Positions 55,576-64,000 of a DNA stretch of 64,000 nt are shown here, piece by piece. The position numbers and the translations under genes were made by a program. This DNA is from an uncultured Algibacter sp. (lineage in GTDB: Bacteria > Bacteroidota > Bacteroidia > Flavobacteriales > Flavobacteriaceae). The stretch is from positions 1 to 64,000 of the forward strand of contig CANMQH010000013.1 of assembly GCA_947499935.1 (NCBI GenBank), in the 5' to 3' direction. Every line of letters begins with the position of its first letter. The stretch's first letter is position 1. Below the pieces are notes generated by a model. That model was not told the DNA's origin, made no database searches, and saw only the letters and a list, made by a program, of their open reading frames with translations.

Positions 55576-58332
55576 TTAACCATGAAAACCACGATTTAAA
55601 CCATCTCTGCTTTCCCCTTTGCTTCCATTAATCTTCCAACTAAAGTTAACCATAAAATAGCGACTTAAGATATTAGTTTGCGAATCTTCAATATAATTGG
55701 CGTTAGAAATTCGAGAAGCATTTGTGTTTTGGTTAAGTAAATCATACACTTTAAGCGTTAAAAAACCTTGTTCCTTAAACATAGAATATGAGAGTGTAGA
55801 GTTCCAAAACCAAGCACTTCTTTGAAAATCCTCAGCCACATTAGGGTTATAATTATAACTTATGTTATTTCTCCAGTCTAACCTTTTAGATGCCGATGTC
55901 GATGTATTAATACCCAAACGATGTCTTAAAAATTCCTGACTTTCAAATTGTTCAATATCAAAACTTGTTTTATTGTACGTTAACCTATAGTTAGGTGATA
56001 GCTCTAAAATATCTGTAAGACTAAATGTAATTCGAGCATTAGGCGCTAAAATTGTATTTTTTGATGCGTATTTAACGTCATTATTAAAATTAATATTTTT
56101 ATTGGTGCTAAAATTAAGCCCTAAGCCATATCGAAAACTACCAAGTGTATCTAGCTTTATTTTTTTCGTGAAGTTTGCATTGGCCCTGATATTAAAATTA
56201 CCATTAACATTTGCAAAGGTTGTACTTCTTGCAAAATCATCATCAATCGTAGACTTAGAAATGATTTGATTGTTTACAAAATTAGCGACAAAAAAAGCAT
56301 AGAATCCCGTTTTTTTCTGAAAATCAAAATTACGGTACCGCAAATTAAACCTATGATTATTTGTAGGTTCTAATTCTGGATTACCCACCACTGTATTTAA
56401 TGGATTAGATACATCTCTAAAAGTTTGTATCTGACTAAGTTGTGGCGAACTATTATTTAAATTATAATTTATATTAAAAATAGCACTTTTACTTAATTTA
56501 TATTTTAAAAATGCACCAACTTCTCTAGCATTAAAATCTCTACTTAAGCTACGCTGGGATATCAAATTATCCTTATTATCTAAAGTTCTTGATATATACC
56601 TTACAAAAGACCTTGCAGTTATTTTATCTTTTTTATAGACAAGTTCTAAGCCTGCTTGATTAGATTTATCAAGATATTCAAAATCTGAACTTAAATCATT
56701 ATTTATAAAGGTATTAAATTGACCAGAATCTGTATTAAAATCAAACGTGCTTCTTTTGTTTTCCTGTTTGCTATTATTATAATTATAAGAAGCATCTAAA
56801 AACAATGTATTAGCCATTATAGGAAACCTGTATGTAACCCCTAACTGTAAAGTATTATTATGGCTTTTGTTATTCTCAATTTGATTCCTTACAACACTAT
56901 CGTTAAGTGTACTAACCATTGTTGTAGCATCAAAATCAAAAAAATTAGTTTTAGAATTTAACGCGCTATCACCTTTATCTAAATTAGATGCATTTGAAAC
57001 ATTAAGTTTTAAAAAAGCACCTTTAGACCCTAATCGTTTAGTGGCATCAATATCAGTCATATATCCTCTACTATTGGTATCAGATAATGAAGAGGCTTGA
57101 GAGTTGTTTGTTAAAACTCTACGCTCATTTAAGCTTTCTTCTTGATTATCAAAACCATTTACAGTATTTGTAACATTTACACCTTGACGTATATTAACCA
57201 AAAAAGTAGAATCTATTTCTATCTCAAACCCCACAGATAAATCATGCCCTTTTGTTACCCCAAATGAATTAGATTGAGAATTTGAAAAAAACCTAGAATC
57301 TGGTAAAATATTTTCTCTTTGAGCTCTTACTTTTACATCGGTATCTTGTTGAGAGTAAAAATAATCAGAATTTAAACCTACACGATCTATAATTTGATTG
57401 CTATAGTTTCCTCCAAAGTTATTTGATGTAATAATACCTTGTGCAGGTCTTTGGTTTCTAAAATTTGATGAAGCTTCAATGTCACCAAAACTAAACCCTA
57501 GCACATTTATATTATTACCACCACCTAAAACACTTAATCGTTCTTTGTTATTAAAGGCATTTACCATACCAGAAAACTCATAACGTTTATCTGTACCAAC
57601 TCCAGCAGATATAGTACCAAAAACGCCTTTATTATTTTCTTCTTTAATCGTAAAATTAATCGTTTTATTCAACTGGTTTCCATCTTGACCTGCAAAAGCT
57701 TCTGCTTTAGTTCTAGTGTCTGTTATCTGGATTTTTTCTATAACATCTTTTGTTAAATTTCTTGTGGTTATTGTTGGATCATTACCAAAAAAGGCTTCTC
57801 CGTTTACCAGTATTTTATCAACTGTTTTTCCATTGACAGTAATTTGACCTTGAGCATCAACCTCTACGCCAGGTAATTCTTTTAAAACGTCTTCAACATT
57901 AGCATTTCTTTTAGTTTTAAATGATGCTGCGTTAAATTCTAGAGTATCTTTTTTTATAACAACTGGTGCTGTACTCGTTATAATTATTTCATTAAGAGCA
58001 TTAGTATCTGTCTTTAAAAAAATCTTACCTAAATTAATTTCTTGCTTATTAAGCGGTATAACTTTAACAAATGCTTCGTAACCAACATAGGATACAACTA
58101 ACTTAATTTTAGCATAAATAGTCTTATCATTTAAAACAAATTTTCCATCTTTATCAGACAATGTATAATTTACTAATGTACTATCAACCAAACTTTCTAA
58201 ATGTATGGTAGCAGATTCTAAGGGTAGTTTTTCTTCTTCAGAAATTAAAGTACCCGAAATTTGAAATTTCTTAGATTGAGAAAAGGAATGTAATGAGCAT
58301 AAGCATATTAGGCAAAAGTAAACTTTATTCAT
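55576..58332 (-). CDS. TonB-type outer-membrane beta-barrel protein
   Basis: I start at the ATG at 58332, giving 918 residues and a clean signal peptide (LHSFSQ). A carboxypeptidase-like domain (about 25-110), a plug-like domain (about 120-235: VEDVLKELPGVEVDAQGQITVNG, VDKILVNGEAFFGND) and a long barrel ending WKINGSKG follow. It resembles the OMP_b-brl_3 receptors. No SusD partner. Such proteins are thought to take up or export ligands; the ligand here is unknown. Confidence 0.85.
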   Translation of the reverse strand: MNKVYFCLICLCSLHSFSQSKKFQISGTLISEEEKLPLESATIHLESLVDSTLVNYTLSDKDGKFVLNDKTIYAKIKLVVSYVGYEAFVKVIPLNKQEINLGKIFLKTDTNALNEIIITSTAPVVIKKDTLEFNAASFKTKRNANVEDVLKELPGVEVDAQGQITVNGKTVDKILVNGEAFFGNDPTITTRNLTKDVIEKIQITDTRTKAEAFAGQDGNQLNKTINFTIKEENNKGVFGTISAGVGTDKRYEFSGMVNAFNNKERLSVLGGGNNINVLGFSFGDIEASSNFRNQRPAQGIITSNNFGGNYSNQIIDRVGLNSDYFYSQQDTDVKVRAQRENILPDSRFFSNSQSNSFGVTKGHDLSVGFEIEIDSTFLVNIRQGVNVTNTVNGFDNQEESLNERRVLTNNSQASSLSDTNSRGYMTDIDATKRLGSKGAFLKLNVSNASNLDKGDSALNSKTNFFDFDATTMVSTLNDSVVRNQIENNKSHNNTLQLGVTYRFPIMANTLFLDASYNYNNSKQENKRSTFDFNTDSGQFNTFINNDLSSDFEYLDKSNQAGLELVYKKDKITARSFVRYISRTLDNKDNLISQRSLSRDFNAREVGAFLKYKLSKSAIFNINYNLNNSSPQLSQIQTFRDVSNPLNTVVGNPELEPTNNHRFNLRYRNFDFQKKTGFYAFFVANFVNNQIISKSTIDDDFARSTTFANVNGNFNIRANANFTKKIKLDTLGSFRYGLGLNFSTNKNINFNNDVKYASKNTILAPNARITFSLTDILELSPNYRLTYNKTSFDIEQFESQEFLRHRLGINTSTSASKRLDWRNNISYNYNPNVAEDFQRSAWFWNSTLSYSMFKEQGFLTLKVYDLLNQNTNASRISNANYIEDSQTNILSRYFMVNFSWKINGSKGESRDGLNRGFHG

Positions 58333-58436
58333 TCTAGTAATTGATTGAGAAATATGACAATTATTTTGCAAGAACGAATATACTGTGGTATAATACGGTT
58401 TTTCTTAAAAAAGATATAAATATTTCTTAATAAATG

Positions 58437-59741
58437 TTATTTTTTACGCATATATACACTAATAGGCACACCATTAAACCCAAATTTATCACGTAGTTTG
58501 TTTTCTAAAAAACGCTTATAGGGTTCTTTTACATACTGGGGTAAATTACAGAAAAACGCAAATTGTGGTTGCGGCGTTGGCAACTGCATGATGTATTTTA
58601 TTTTAACAAACTTTGCTTTATATGCTGGTGGTGGATAATGCTCGATAACAGGTAACATAACCTCATTAAGTTCACTGGTTTTAATTTTTTTAGAGCGATT
58701 TTTATATACCTCAACAGCGGTTTCAATAGCCTTATAAATACGTTGTTTTGTTAATGTAGAAATAAAAACAATAGGCACATCTGTAAAAGGTTCCATTTGT
58801 TGCCTAATAGCTTTCTCATATTCTTTAACAGATTTATGATCTTTTTCAACCAAATCCCATTTATTAACCAATATAACAATACCTTTTCGGTTGCGTTCTG
58901 CCAACCAAAATATATTTTGCACTTGACCATCAAAGCCTCTTGTGGCATCTAAAACAACCAAACATACATCACTATGCTCAATAGCACGAACACTTCGCAT
59001 TACAGAGTAGAATTCTAAATCTTCTTTAACCTTTGCTTTTCTTCTAATTCCTGCAGTATCTACTAAATTAAATTCAAAACCAAAACGGTTATATTTGGTA
59101 TCGATAGAGTCTCTGGTTGTTCCAGCAATATCGGTAACAATGTATCTATCTTCTCCAATTAAAGCATTTATAAATGATGATTTCCCAGCATTTGGGCGAC
59201 CAACAACAGCAAATCTGGGCAATTCTTCTTCTTCAACCTCTTCCTTTTCTGGTAGAGCTTTTACCAAATCGTCTAAAAGTTCTCCTGTACCACTACCGTT
59301 TATGCTTGCTAAAGTATAATATTCACCTAGACCTAATGCATAAAACTCTACAGCATCTTTGGCACGGTTACCATTATCGACTTTATTAACTACTAAAAAA
59401 ACAGGTTTATTTACTTTACGAAGTAGTTTTGCAACATCCTCATCCATGCCTGTAATACCAGATTCTACATCCACCATAAAAATAATGGCATCAGCTTCAT
59501 CTATAGCCAACTCAACTTGTTTGTCTATTTCTGCTTCAAAAACATCATCACTTCCTAAAACATACCCGCCAGTATCTATTAAAGAAAACTCTTTACCATT
59601 CCAATCACTCTTACCGTAATGACGATCTCTAGTAACCCCACTAACGGCATCTACTATGGCTTCTCGTCTTTGTATCAATCGATTAAAAAAAGTTGACTTA
59701 CCAACATTTGGCCTTCCTACTATAGCTACTATATTACTCAT
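58437..59741 (-). CDS. der: GTPase Der (EngA)
   Basis: It helps assemble the large ribosomal subunit. The 434-residue product has two GTPase domains, each with full G motifs: [22 protein letters not shown], then [20 protein letters not shown], and a C-terminal KH-like domain (about 350-434). Length is normal. It is upstream of the outer-membrane protein gene with a 104-base gap to that start. Confidence 0.97.
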   Translation of the reverse strand: MSNIVAIVGRPNVGKSTFFNRLIQRREAIVDAVSGVTRDRHYGKSDWNGKEFSLIDTGGYVLGSDDVFEAEIDKQVELAIDEADAIIFMVDVESGITGMDEDVAKLLRKVNKPVFLVVNKVDNGNRAKDAVEFYALGLGEYYTLASINGSGTGELLDDLVKALPEKEEVEEEELPRFAVVGRPNAGKSSFINALIGEDRYIVTDIAGTTRDSIDTKYNRFGFEFNLVDTAGIRRKAKVKEDLEFYSVMRSVRAIEHSDVCLVVLDATRGFDGQVQNIFWLAERNRKGIVILVNKWDLVEKDHKSVKEYEKAIRQQMEPFTDVPIVFISTLTKQRIYKAIETAVEVYKNRSKKIKTSELNEVMLPVIEHYPPPAYKAKFVKIKYIMQLPTPQPQFAFFCNLPQYVKEPYKRFLENKLRDKFGFNGVPISVYMRKK

Positions 59742-59961
59742 ATCGTCTAAATTAACTCCAACAGGTTAAAAATGATTCATTTACCTGATTTCCAAATATT
59801 TTGCAAAAATAGGAAATATACACGACGCAAAATTTATTTTTGAGAAAGATTAAAATAAATTTTCTTAAAATTAACTTAACAGTTGTTATTCCGTTCTTAG
59901 ATTTATTTAGATTTAAAAACTGAATAAAAAAACTGTATCTTAATATCTCAAATTAAAATCT

Positions 59962-60474
59962 ATGCCTTTATCCAATGATATTGTTTTACGTCCAAGGTTT
60001 AAAATTAAAATACTAGATAATCAAGAGTCACTTATTGATGATTTTAAGCATGCTAAAAAAAATCAATCAGAATTTAATATTGTTAACGTTGGCAAACATA
60101 TATTTATACGATTTCCAAGACAGAAAAAATATTATTGGTCTCCACAATTACACTTACAAATACATAAAATAAACAAAACCTCTAGCGAAATACGAGGGCA
60201 GTTTGGACCGACACCTCAAGTATGGACTATTTTTATGATACTTCATTTTATAGTCGCAACGCTTTTTATTGTTTTCGGTTTATGGACTTACAATAATTGG
60301 GTGGATAAGCAGAGTTTTACTTTACAAGCTAGTATAACTATTTTAATGGTCCTTACATGGGTTACACTGTATTTTGTTGGGAGCATTGGCAAAGCCACAA
60401 ATACGAGTAACATGAGAATGCTTAATACTTTCATGAAAAATGTGCTGCGCATTGAGCAAAACAAAGCGCTTTAA
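59962..60474 (+). CDS. Two-helix membrane protein, unknown
   Basis: The 170-residue product has a cytoplasmic-looking N-terminal 85 residues (FKIKILDNQESLIDDFKHAKK, YYWSPQLHLQIHKI), then two membrane helices (about 90-110, 124-142) and a short tail. It recalls PH-like membrane proteins but I cannot assign it. Its stop lies inside a hairpin. It is convergent with the choice-of-anchor gene. Confidence 0.6.
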   Translation: MPLSNDIVLRPRFKIKILDNQESLIDDFKHAKKNQSEFNIVNVGKHIFIRFPRQKKYYWSPQLHLQIHKINKTSSEIRGQFGPTPQVWTIFMILHFIVATLFIVFGLWTYNNWVDKQSFTLQASITILMVLTWVTLYFVGSIGKATNTSNMRMLNTFMKNVLRIEQNKAL

Positions 60475-60493
60475 TTTTAAATTAAAACGCTTT
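60463..60493. terminator. Terminator hairpin containing a stop codon
   Basis: AAAGCG (60463-60468) pairs with CGCTTT (60488-60493), then after one mismatch TTTAA pairs with TTAAA. The TAA stop at 60472-60474 lies within the left arm. It separates the convergent stops at 60474 and 60516. Confidence 0.55.
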
Positions 60494-60515
60494 AGCAATA
60501 TATTAATAGGCTCAA

Positions 60516-62033
60516 CTATTTTATATTTTCGTAGAAACTAACGGTTCCACTATCTTCGTTAGAGACTACTAACAAATCTTTTCCGTTTGGACTTTCGGTA
60601 GCAGGTATAACTAATAAACCTTCTGGTGCTTCATCGCCAACATGCGATAATACCGTTATAAAATTAGGAGCAATGGGGTTTGTTATATCGTAAACCAATA
60701 CTTGATCATTTCTTTCTAAACCAACAAAAAGAATATAACGCTCATTAGCAATATTTAAAATACTTACTGCTTCTGGCTCTGCACCTTTATCGTCACTTCT
60801 TTTATCTTCATCATTAAATCGTAGTGGTGTTAAACTTAAAGTTTCTTGAGCTATACTGTTACCACTATCGTATAGTAAACTGCCGTTTCCAGACCACACA
60901 CTAAAAGAGCGTGTACCATAACTATATATTTGGTCTACATCGCCATCATTATCTGTATCACCTAAGACAGTCGTTGTTTTTAATCGTCCTAAATTAATTT
61001 CGTTTTGAAAATCATTTATGGTAGGATATGCAGTTTCATCAAGCACTAAATCTCCAACACGCACTTCTTCGCTAAAACCGTCATAATCTCTAGAATCACC
61101 TTCATTTGCCGAAAATATATAATCTGTTCCTCCAATATTTACAGATGCAATGGCATCTGGCTGATACATCCCCAAAACAGGCCAACTCTTAAGTTCTGTA
61201 GCATCGTCTTTATCGCTAGCATCTATTTCATTCCCTGGAAGACTATAATCTTTATAACCCAAAGGATAAATAGCTTCAATGGTTTTGGTTGTTAGATTAA
61301 CTTTAGCCATCCCGTTATTTTCTTGTAACGATACCCAAGCGGTATTAGAATCTTCTGAAACCGTGATATATTCTGGTTCAACATCTTGTGCTAAAGTAGC
61401 TCCTAGTCCAAAGACCCTAAAACCTTGAGCTTCTAGAGTTGCTTCTTCACTATTAAATGATGTAAAATCTAAAGTGGTTACAGAATCGTCTGATAAATCT
61501 ATAATACTTATTGAACCCAATGGATCTATAGTATAATCGTCGTTTGGCTCTCCTTCATTAGCAGAAATAATTAATTTACCATCTTTAGAAAACGTAACCA
61601 TGTCTGGCAAAGCTCCTACGGTATATTGGTTTATTAATACATTATTAGACGTATTATATACTAAAATTTTTCCTGGATTTTGTTTTGGGTTTGCCTCTAC
61701 AGCTACAGCAAGTTTACCATCGTAAATCGCAACACTGTTTGGCAATCCAAAAGAAGTCAAATCTATTGGAGTTTCACTAACTGGTGCATCTAGATTAGAA
61801 ATGTTGTTAATCGAAATTTGGTTAGACGTTACGTTAACTGTAAAAAGTTTTTTTGAAATAGCATCGTATGCCGATATTTCAGAAGCACCCTCTCCGCCTA
61901 TTTTAATTGTGTTCTTATACTGAAAATTAACTTCGGTATTTACAATTGGGGTTACAAAGTTATCATCGTCATCTTGACAAGAAAAAATCACAGCAATACA
62001 CGCTGCACTGGTAAGTAATGTTTTGAATTTCAT
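60516..62033 (-). CDS. Choice-of-anchor I lipoprotein with beta-propeller
   Basis: I start at the ATG at 62033, giving 505 residues and a lipoprotein signal (CIAVIFSC). The rest is propeller-like: LFTVNVTSNQISINNISNLD, DMVTFSKDGKLIISANEGEPNDDYT, DYIFSANEGDSRDYDGF, and RYILFVGLERNDQVLVYDI. This order matches choice-of-anchor I proteins, related to alkaline-phosphatase-associated propellers. No catalytic residues are evident. It is probably surface-anchored. Confidence 0.85.
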   Translation of the reverse strand: MKFKTLLTSAACIAVIFSCQDDDDNFVTPIVNTEVNFQYKNTIKIGGEGASEISAYDAISKKLFTVNVTSNQISINNISNLDAPVSETPIDLTSFGLPNSVAIYDGKLAVAVEANPKQNPGKILVYNTSNNVLINQYTVGALPDMVTFSKDGKLIISANEGEPNDDYTIDPLGSISIIDLSDDSVTTLDFTSFNSEEATLEAQGFRVFGLGATLAQDVEPEYITVSEDSNTAWVSLQENNGMAKVNLTTKTIEAIYPLGYKDYSLPGNEIDASDKDDATELKSWPVLGMYQPDAIASVNIGGTDYIFSANEGDSRDYDGFSEEVRVGDLVLDETAYPTINDFQNEINLGRLKTTTVLGDTDNDGDVDQIYSYGTRSFSVWSGNGSLLYDSGNSIAQETLSLTPLRFNDEDKRSDDKGAEPEAVSILNIANERYILFVGLERNDQVLVYDITNPIAPNFITVLSHVGDEAPEGLLVIPATESPNGKDLLVVSNEDSGTVSFYENIK

Positions 62034-62113
62034 GTTTTTTGCTTTATTGTGCAAATATGAAACTCAAATTTTATGTGAATGTTAATTAATTAAAAAGCTA
62101 TGATTAGCATTTG

Positions 62114-62995
62114 CTAGTTATTGTAACCAAAACGTTTTAACTGATTTTGATTACTACGCCAGTTTTTATTCACTTTCACATAAAGTTCTATATGAATTTG
62201 TTTTCCAAAAAACTTCTCTAAATCTTTTCTAGACTCTACCCCTACACGCTTTAGAGCACTCCCTTTATGACCAATAATAATACCTTTTTGAGTCTCTCTT
62301 TCTACCATAATTACAGAACGTATTCTAATTATGTTTTCTTCTTCAAAAAACTCTTCGGTATCTACCTCTACGGCATAAGGAATTTCTTTTTTGTAATGAA
62401 TTAGAATTTTTTCGCGAATGGTTTCATTAATAAAAAAGCGTTCAGGCTTATCTGTTAATTGGTCTTTTGGGTAAAATGGAGGCGATTCTGGAAGCAGTTC
62501 TATTATTCTATTAAAAATCTCTTTAACATTAAATCCTTCGAGTGCCGATACAGGAAAAATCTCTGCATTAGGTACTTTAGATGCCCAAAAACCTACTTGA
62601 GTCTCTAATTGACTTTGATCTGATGTATCTATTTTATTTAACAATAATAAAACAGGAATTTTAGAGTTGGTTATTTTTTTAAAAAACGCTTCATCCTTTA
62701 GCGCTTGCTCACCAATCTCTACCATGTAGATTAAAATATCGGCGTCTTCAAAAGCCGATTTAACAAACCCCATCATGGACTGTTGCAGCTCGTAAGCTGG
62801 TTTTATAATACCCGGTGTATCACTAAGTACTACTTGAAAATCATCACCATTAACAATACCCAAAATCCTATGCCTTGTGGTCTGCGCTTTTGATGTAATT
62901 ATAGATAATTTTTCACCAATAAAGGCATTCATCAATGTAGATTTACCTACGTTAGGGTTTCCAATAATATTAACAAAACCTGCTTTATGGCTCAT
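62114..62995 (-). CDS. era: GTPase Era
   Basis: It binds 16S rRNA and matures the small ribosomal subunit. The 293-residue product has the GTPase motifs GNPNVGKSTLMN, DTPG and NKID, and a C-terminal KH domain (about 210-290) with IIGHKGSALKRVGVESRKDLEKFFG. Length is normal. A TAACTTTG box lies 21 bases before the start. Confidence 0.97.
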   Translation of the reverse strand: MSHKAGFVNIIGNPNVGKSTLMNAFIGEKLSIITSKAQTTRHRILGIVNGDDFQVVLSDTPGIIKPAYELQQSMMGFVKSAFEDADILIYMVEIGEQALKDEAFFKKITNSKIPVLLLLNKIDTSDQSQLETQVGFWASKVPNAEIFPVSALEGFNVKEIFNRIIELLPESPPFYPKDQLTDKPERFFINETIREKILIHYKKEIPYAVEVDTEEFFEEENIIRIRSVIMVERETQKGIIIGHKGSALKRVGVESRKDLEKFFGKQIHIELYVKVNKNWRSNQNQLKRFGYNN

Positions 62996-63015
62996 GTATT
63001 ATAAATTTTATGATG

Positions 63016-63023
63016 CAAAGTTA
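63016..63023 (-). promoter_or_regulatory. -7 box of era
   Basis: On the minus strand this reads TAACTTTG, an exact TAnnTTTG box, 20 bases before the start at 62995. Confidence 0.5.
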
Positions 63024-63085
63024 CAATCTTGAATTTTAATTTGAATGTTTTTTTTAACAGCTTTATGTTTCAACCGTTTTTAAAC

Positions 63086-63120
63086 AAAAAAAACAGGAAG
63101 CTAAACTTCCTGTTTTTTTT
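63086..63120 (-). terminator. Terminator of the FKBP isomerase gene
   Basis: The 15-bp stem (63086-63100 with 63106-63120), including CAGGAAG/CTTCCTG with eight A and eight T at its foot, has a 5-base loop. It lies 26 bases past the stop at 63146 on the minus strand. Confidence 0.88.
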
Positions 63121-63145
63121 AAATTATTTGATAAATAAAACGATA

Positions 63146-63850
63146 TTACTCAACTATTTCTAGTAACTCAACGTCAAAAATTAATGTTGAATTAGGTTTG
63201 ATAGCTCCTCCTGGTCTTGGGTTAGCTCCATAAGCTAAATCACTAGGAATAAAAAACTTGTATTTAGCACCGGTAGACATTAATTGTAAACCTTCTGTCC
63301 ATCCTTTAATAACTTGCGTTACACCAAATTCTGCTGGCTCACCTCTATCTACAGAACTATCAAATACAGTTCCATCAATTAAAGTCCCATGATAATGTAC
63401 TTTAACCTTAGACTCTGTTGTTGGTTTTGCACCAGTACCTGCTTTTAAAACGATATACTGTAAACCACTTTCTGTAGTTTTCACACCTTCTTTAGATTTG
63501 TTATCAGCTAAGTATTTTATACCTGCTTCTTTAGCTTTTTCTGCATCTTCTTTAGCTTTTTCAGCTAATTCTTTCTGCTTTTTTTGAAAATATGCTCTAA
63601 CAACAGCTTGCGCTTTAGTTTCATCTAATATAATATCTGTAGAATCTGAAACATTTACAAAACCTTGCATAAATAAATCATTATCAAACTCATCAAAGCT
63701 AGTTTTAACGTTTTTAGCAACATCCATTCCAATGGCATAACTTACAGAATCTAATTCGGTTTTTAATTCTTTTTTAGCAACTCCTTTTTTATCACAAGAA
63801 ACTATTAGTAAAACCATTGTTACTAGACTTAAAAATTTCATTATTTTCAT
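63146..63850 (-). CDS. FKBP-type peptidyl-prolyl isomerase lipoprotein
   Basis: The 234-residue product has a lipoprotein signal (LLIVSC), an N-terminal helical domain of the FkpA/Mip type (about 28-110), and a C-terminal FKBP domain (about 125-234: YHGTLIDGTVFDSSVDRGEP, VIKGWTEGLQLMSTGAKYKFFIPSDLAYG, LIFDVELLEI). It helps proteins fold outside the cytoplasm. A start at residue 4 (63841) is also possible. It stands alone, 151 bases before era. Confidence 0.94.
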   Translation of the reverse strand: MKIMKFLSLVTMVLLIVSCDKKGVAKKELKTELDSVSYAIGMDVAKNVKTSFDEFDNDLFMQGFVNVSDSTDIILDETKAQAVVRAYFQKKQKELAEKAKEDAEKAKEAGIKYLADNKSKEGVKTTESGLQYIVLKAGTGAKPTTESKVKVHYHGTLIDGTVFDSSVDRGEPAEFGVTQVIKGWTEGLQLMSTGAKYKFFIPSDLAYGANPRPGGAIKPNSTLIFDVELLEIVE

Positions 63851-63892
63851 TTTAATTATTTTTTTGATTATTTAATAAGAAGCCAAATGTAA

Positions 63893-63900
63893 CAAAATTA
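63893..63900 (-). promoter_or_regulatory. -7 box of the FKBP gene
   Basis: On the minus strand this reads TAATTTTG, an exact TAnnTTTG box, 43 bases before the start at 63850. Confidence 0.4.
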
Positions 63901-64000
63901 TAGTAAGTAAAAAAAAGAAAAAACTTCCAGAATGTGCTGAAAACATCTTTATTAAAAATACTTTTTTACTTATTCTATTATTTTGCACCAAGTTCTATAA

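Noticed and set aside
1..64000. CRISPR arrays, tRNA or rRNA genes, prophage or restriction-modification genes
   Set aside because: None seen on either strand; repeats here are dispersed palindromes, not regularly spaced.

Overview
The window looks like the chromosome of a low-GC member of the Bacteroidetes, most likely family Flavobacteriaceae. Signs are the AT-rich sequence, SusC/SusD and other TonB-linked outer-membrane proteins, many short lipoprotein signals ending in SC, -7 promoter boxes of the TAnnTTTG type instead of sigma-70 boxes, and families seen mainly in this phylum (DUF4302, DUF4230, GSCFA, DUF5522, GDYXXLXY, DUF4136). I see no tRNA, rRNA, CRISPR array, transposase gene, phage module or classical defence cluster. 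Species cannot be named from sequence alone.

Layout. 1-749 is gene-free and holds three kinds of dispersed repeat. 750-10152 (minus) is a putative porin followed, in the opposite order of transcription, by a SusC-SusD-zinc metallopeptidase-DUF4302 operon that probably takes up a peptide-like ligand; a perfect 50-bp palindrome ends it. 10417-14548 (plus) is rnhB, a beta-propeller-like lipoprotein and a nucleoid-associated protein. 14549-15058 is a nested inverted-repeat element. 15059-20415 holds a YVTN-type propeller lipoprotein, a divergent MocR-type regulator with a Nim-like flavoprotein gene, a cysteine-rich lipoprotein and a phosphodiester glycosidase. 20451-22695 (minus) holds lipB, its partners and a tiny YqaE/Pmp3 protein. 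lysS follows, with a tandem duplication of its 3' end and terminator.

25405-33856 contains an MG2/plug protein without a barrel and a minus-strand block of membrane proteins, ending in a protein with the alkaline-ceramidase (CREST) residues, divergent from an unrecognised 506-residue protein. 34226-46804 holds a metzincin-like protease that must start at TTG, a CpxP-like protein, a hemL-glucosaminidase-PLP desulfhydrase-HExxH operon, an RskA-like lipoprotein, DUF5522 and DUF4136 proteins, an aromatic amino acid hydroxylase with a large C-terminal extension, an enoyl-CoA hydratase family gene and a rhodanese. 47227-55455 holds GSCFA, alaS, an M23-MerR-LemA-TPM-TPM run and DUF547. 55576-63850 is mostly minus strand: a TonB-type outer-membrane protein, der, a choice-of-anchor protein, era and an FKBP isomerase.

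Most of the window is core flavobacterial housekeeping plus cell-envelope genes. The unusual content lies in the spaces between genes (three to four families of palindromic repeats, overlapping divergent promoters, a fossil lysS tail) and in a few poorly known membrane genes (CREST operon, 52- and 31-codon reading frames, small HExxH protein). I found no complete, clearly new multi-gene system; the best candidate for follow-up is the membrane operon at 27874-32184.
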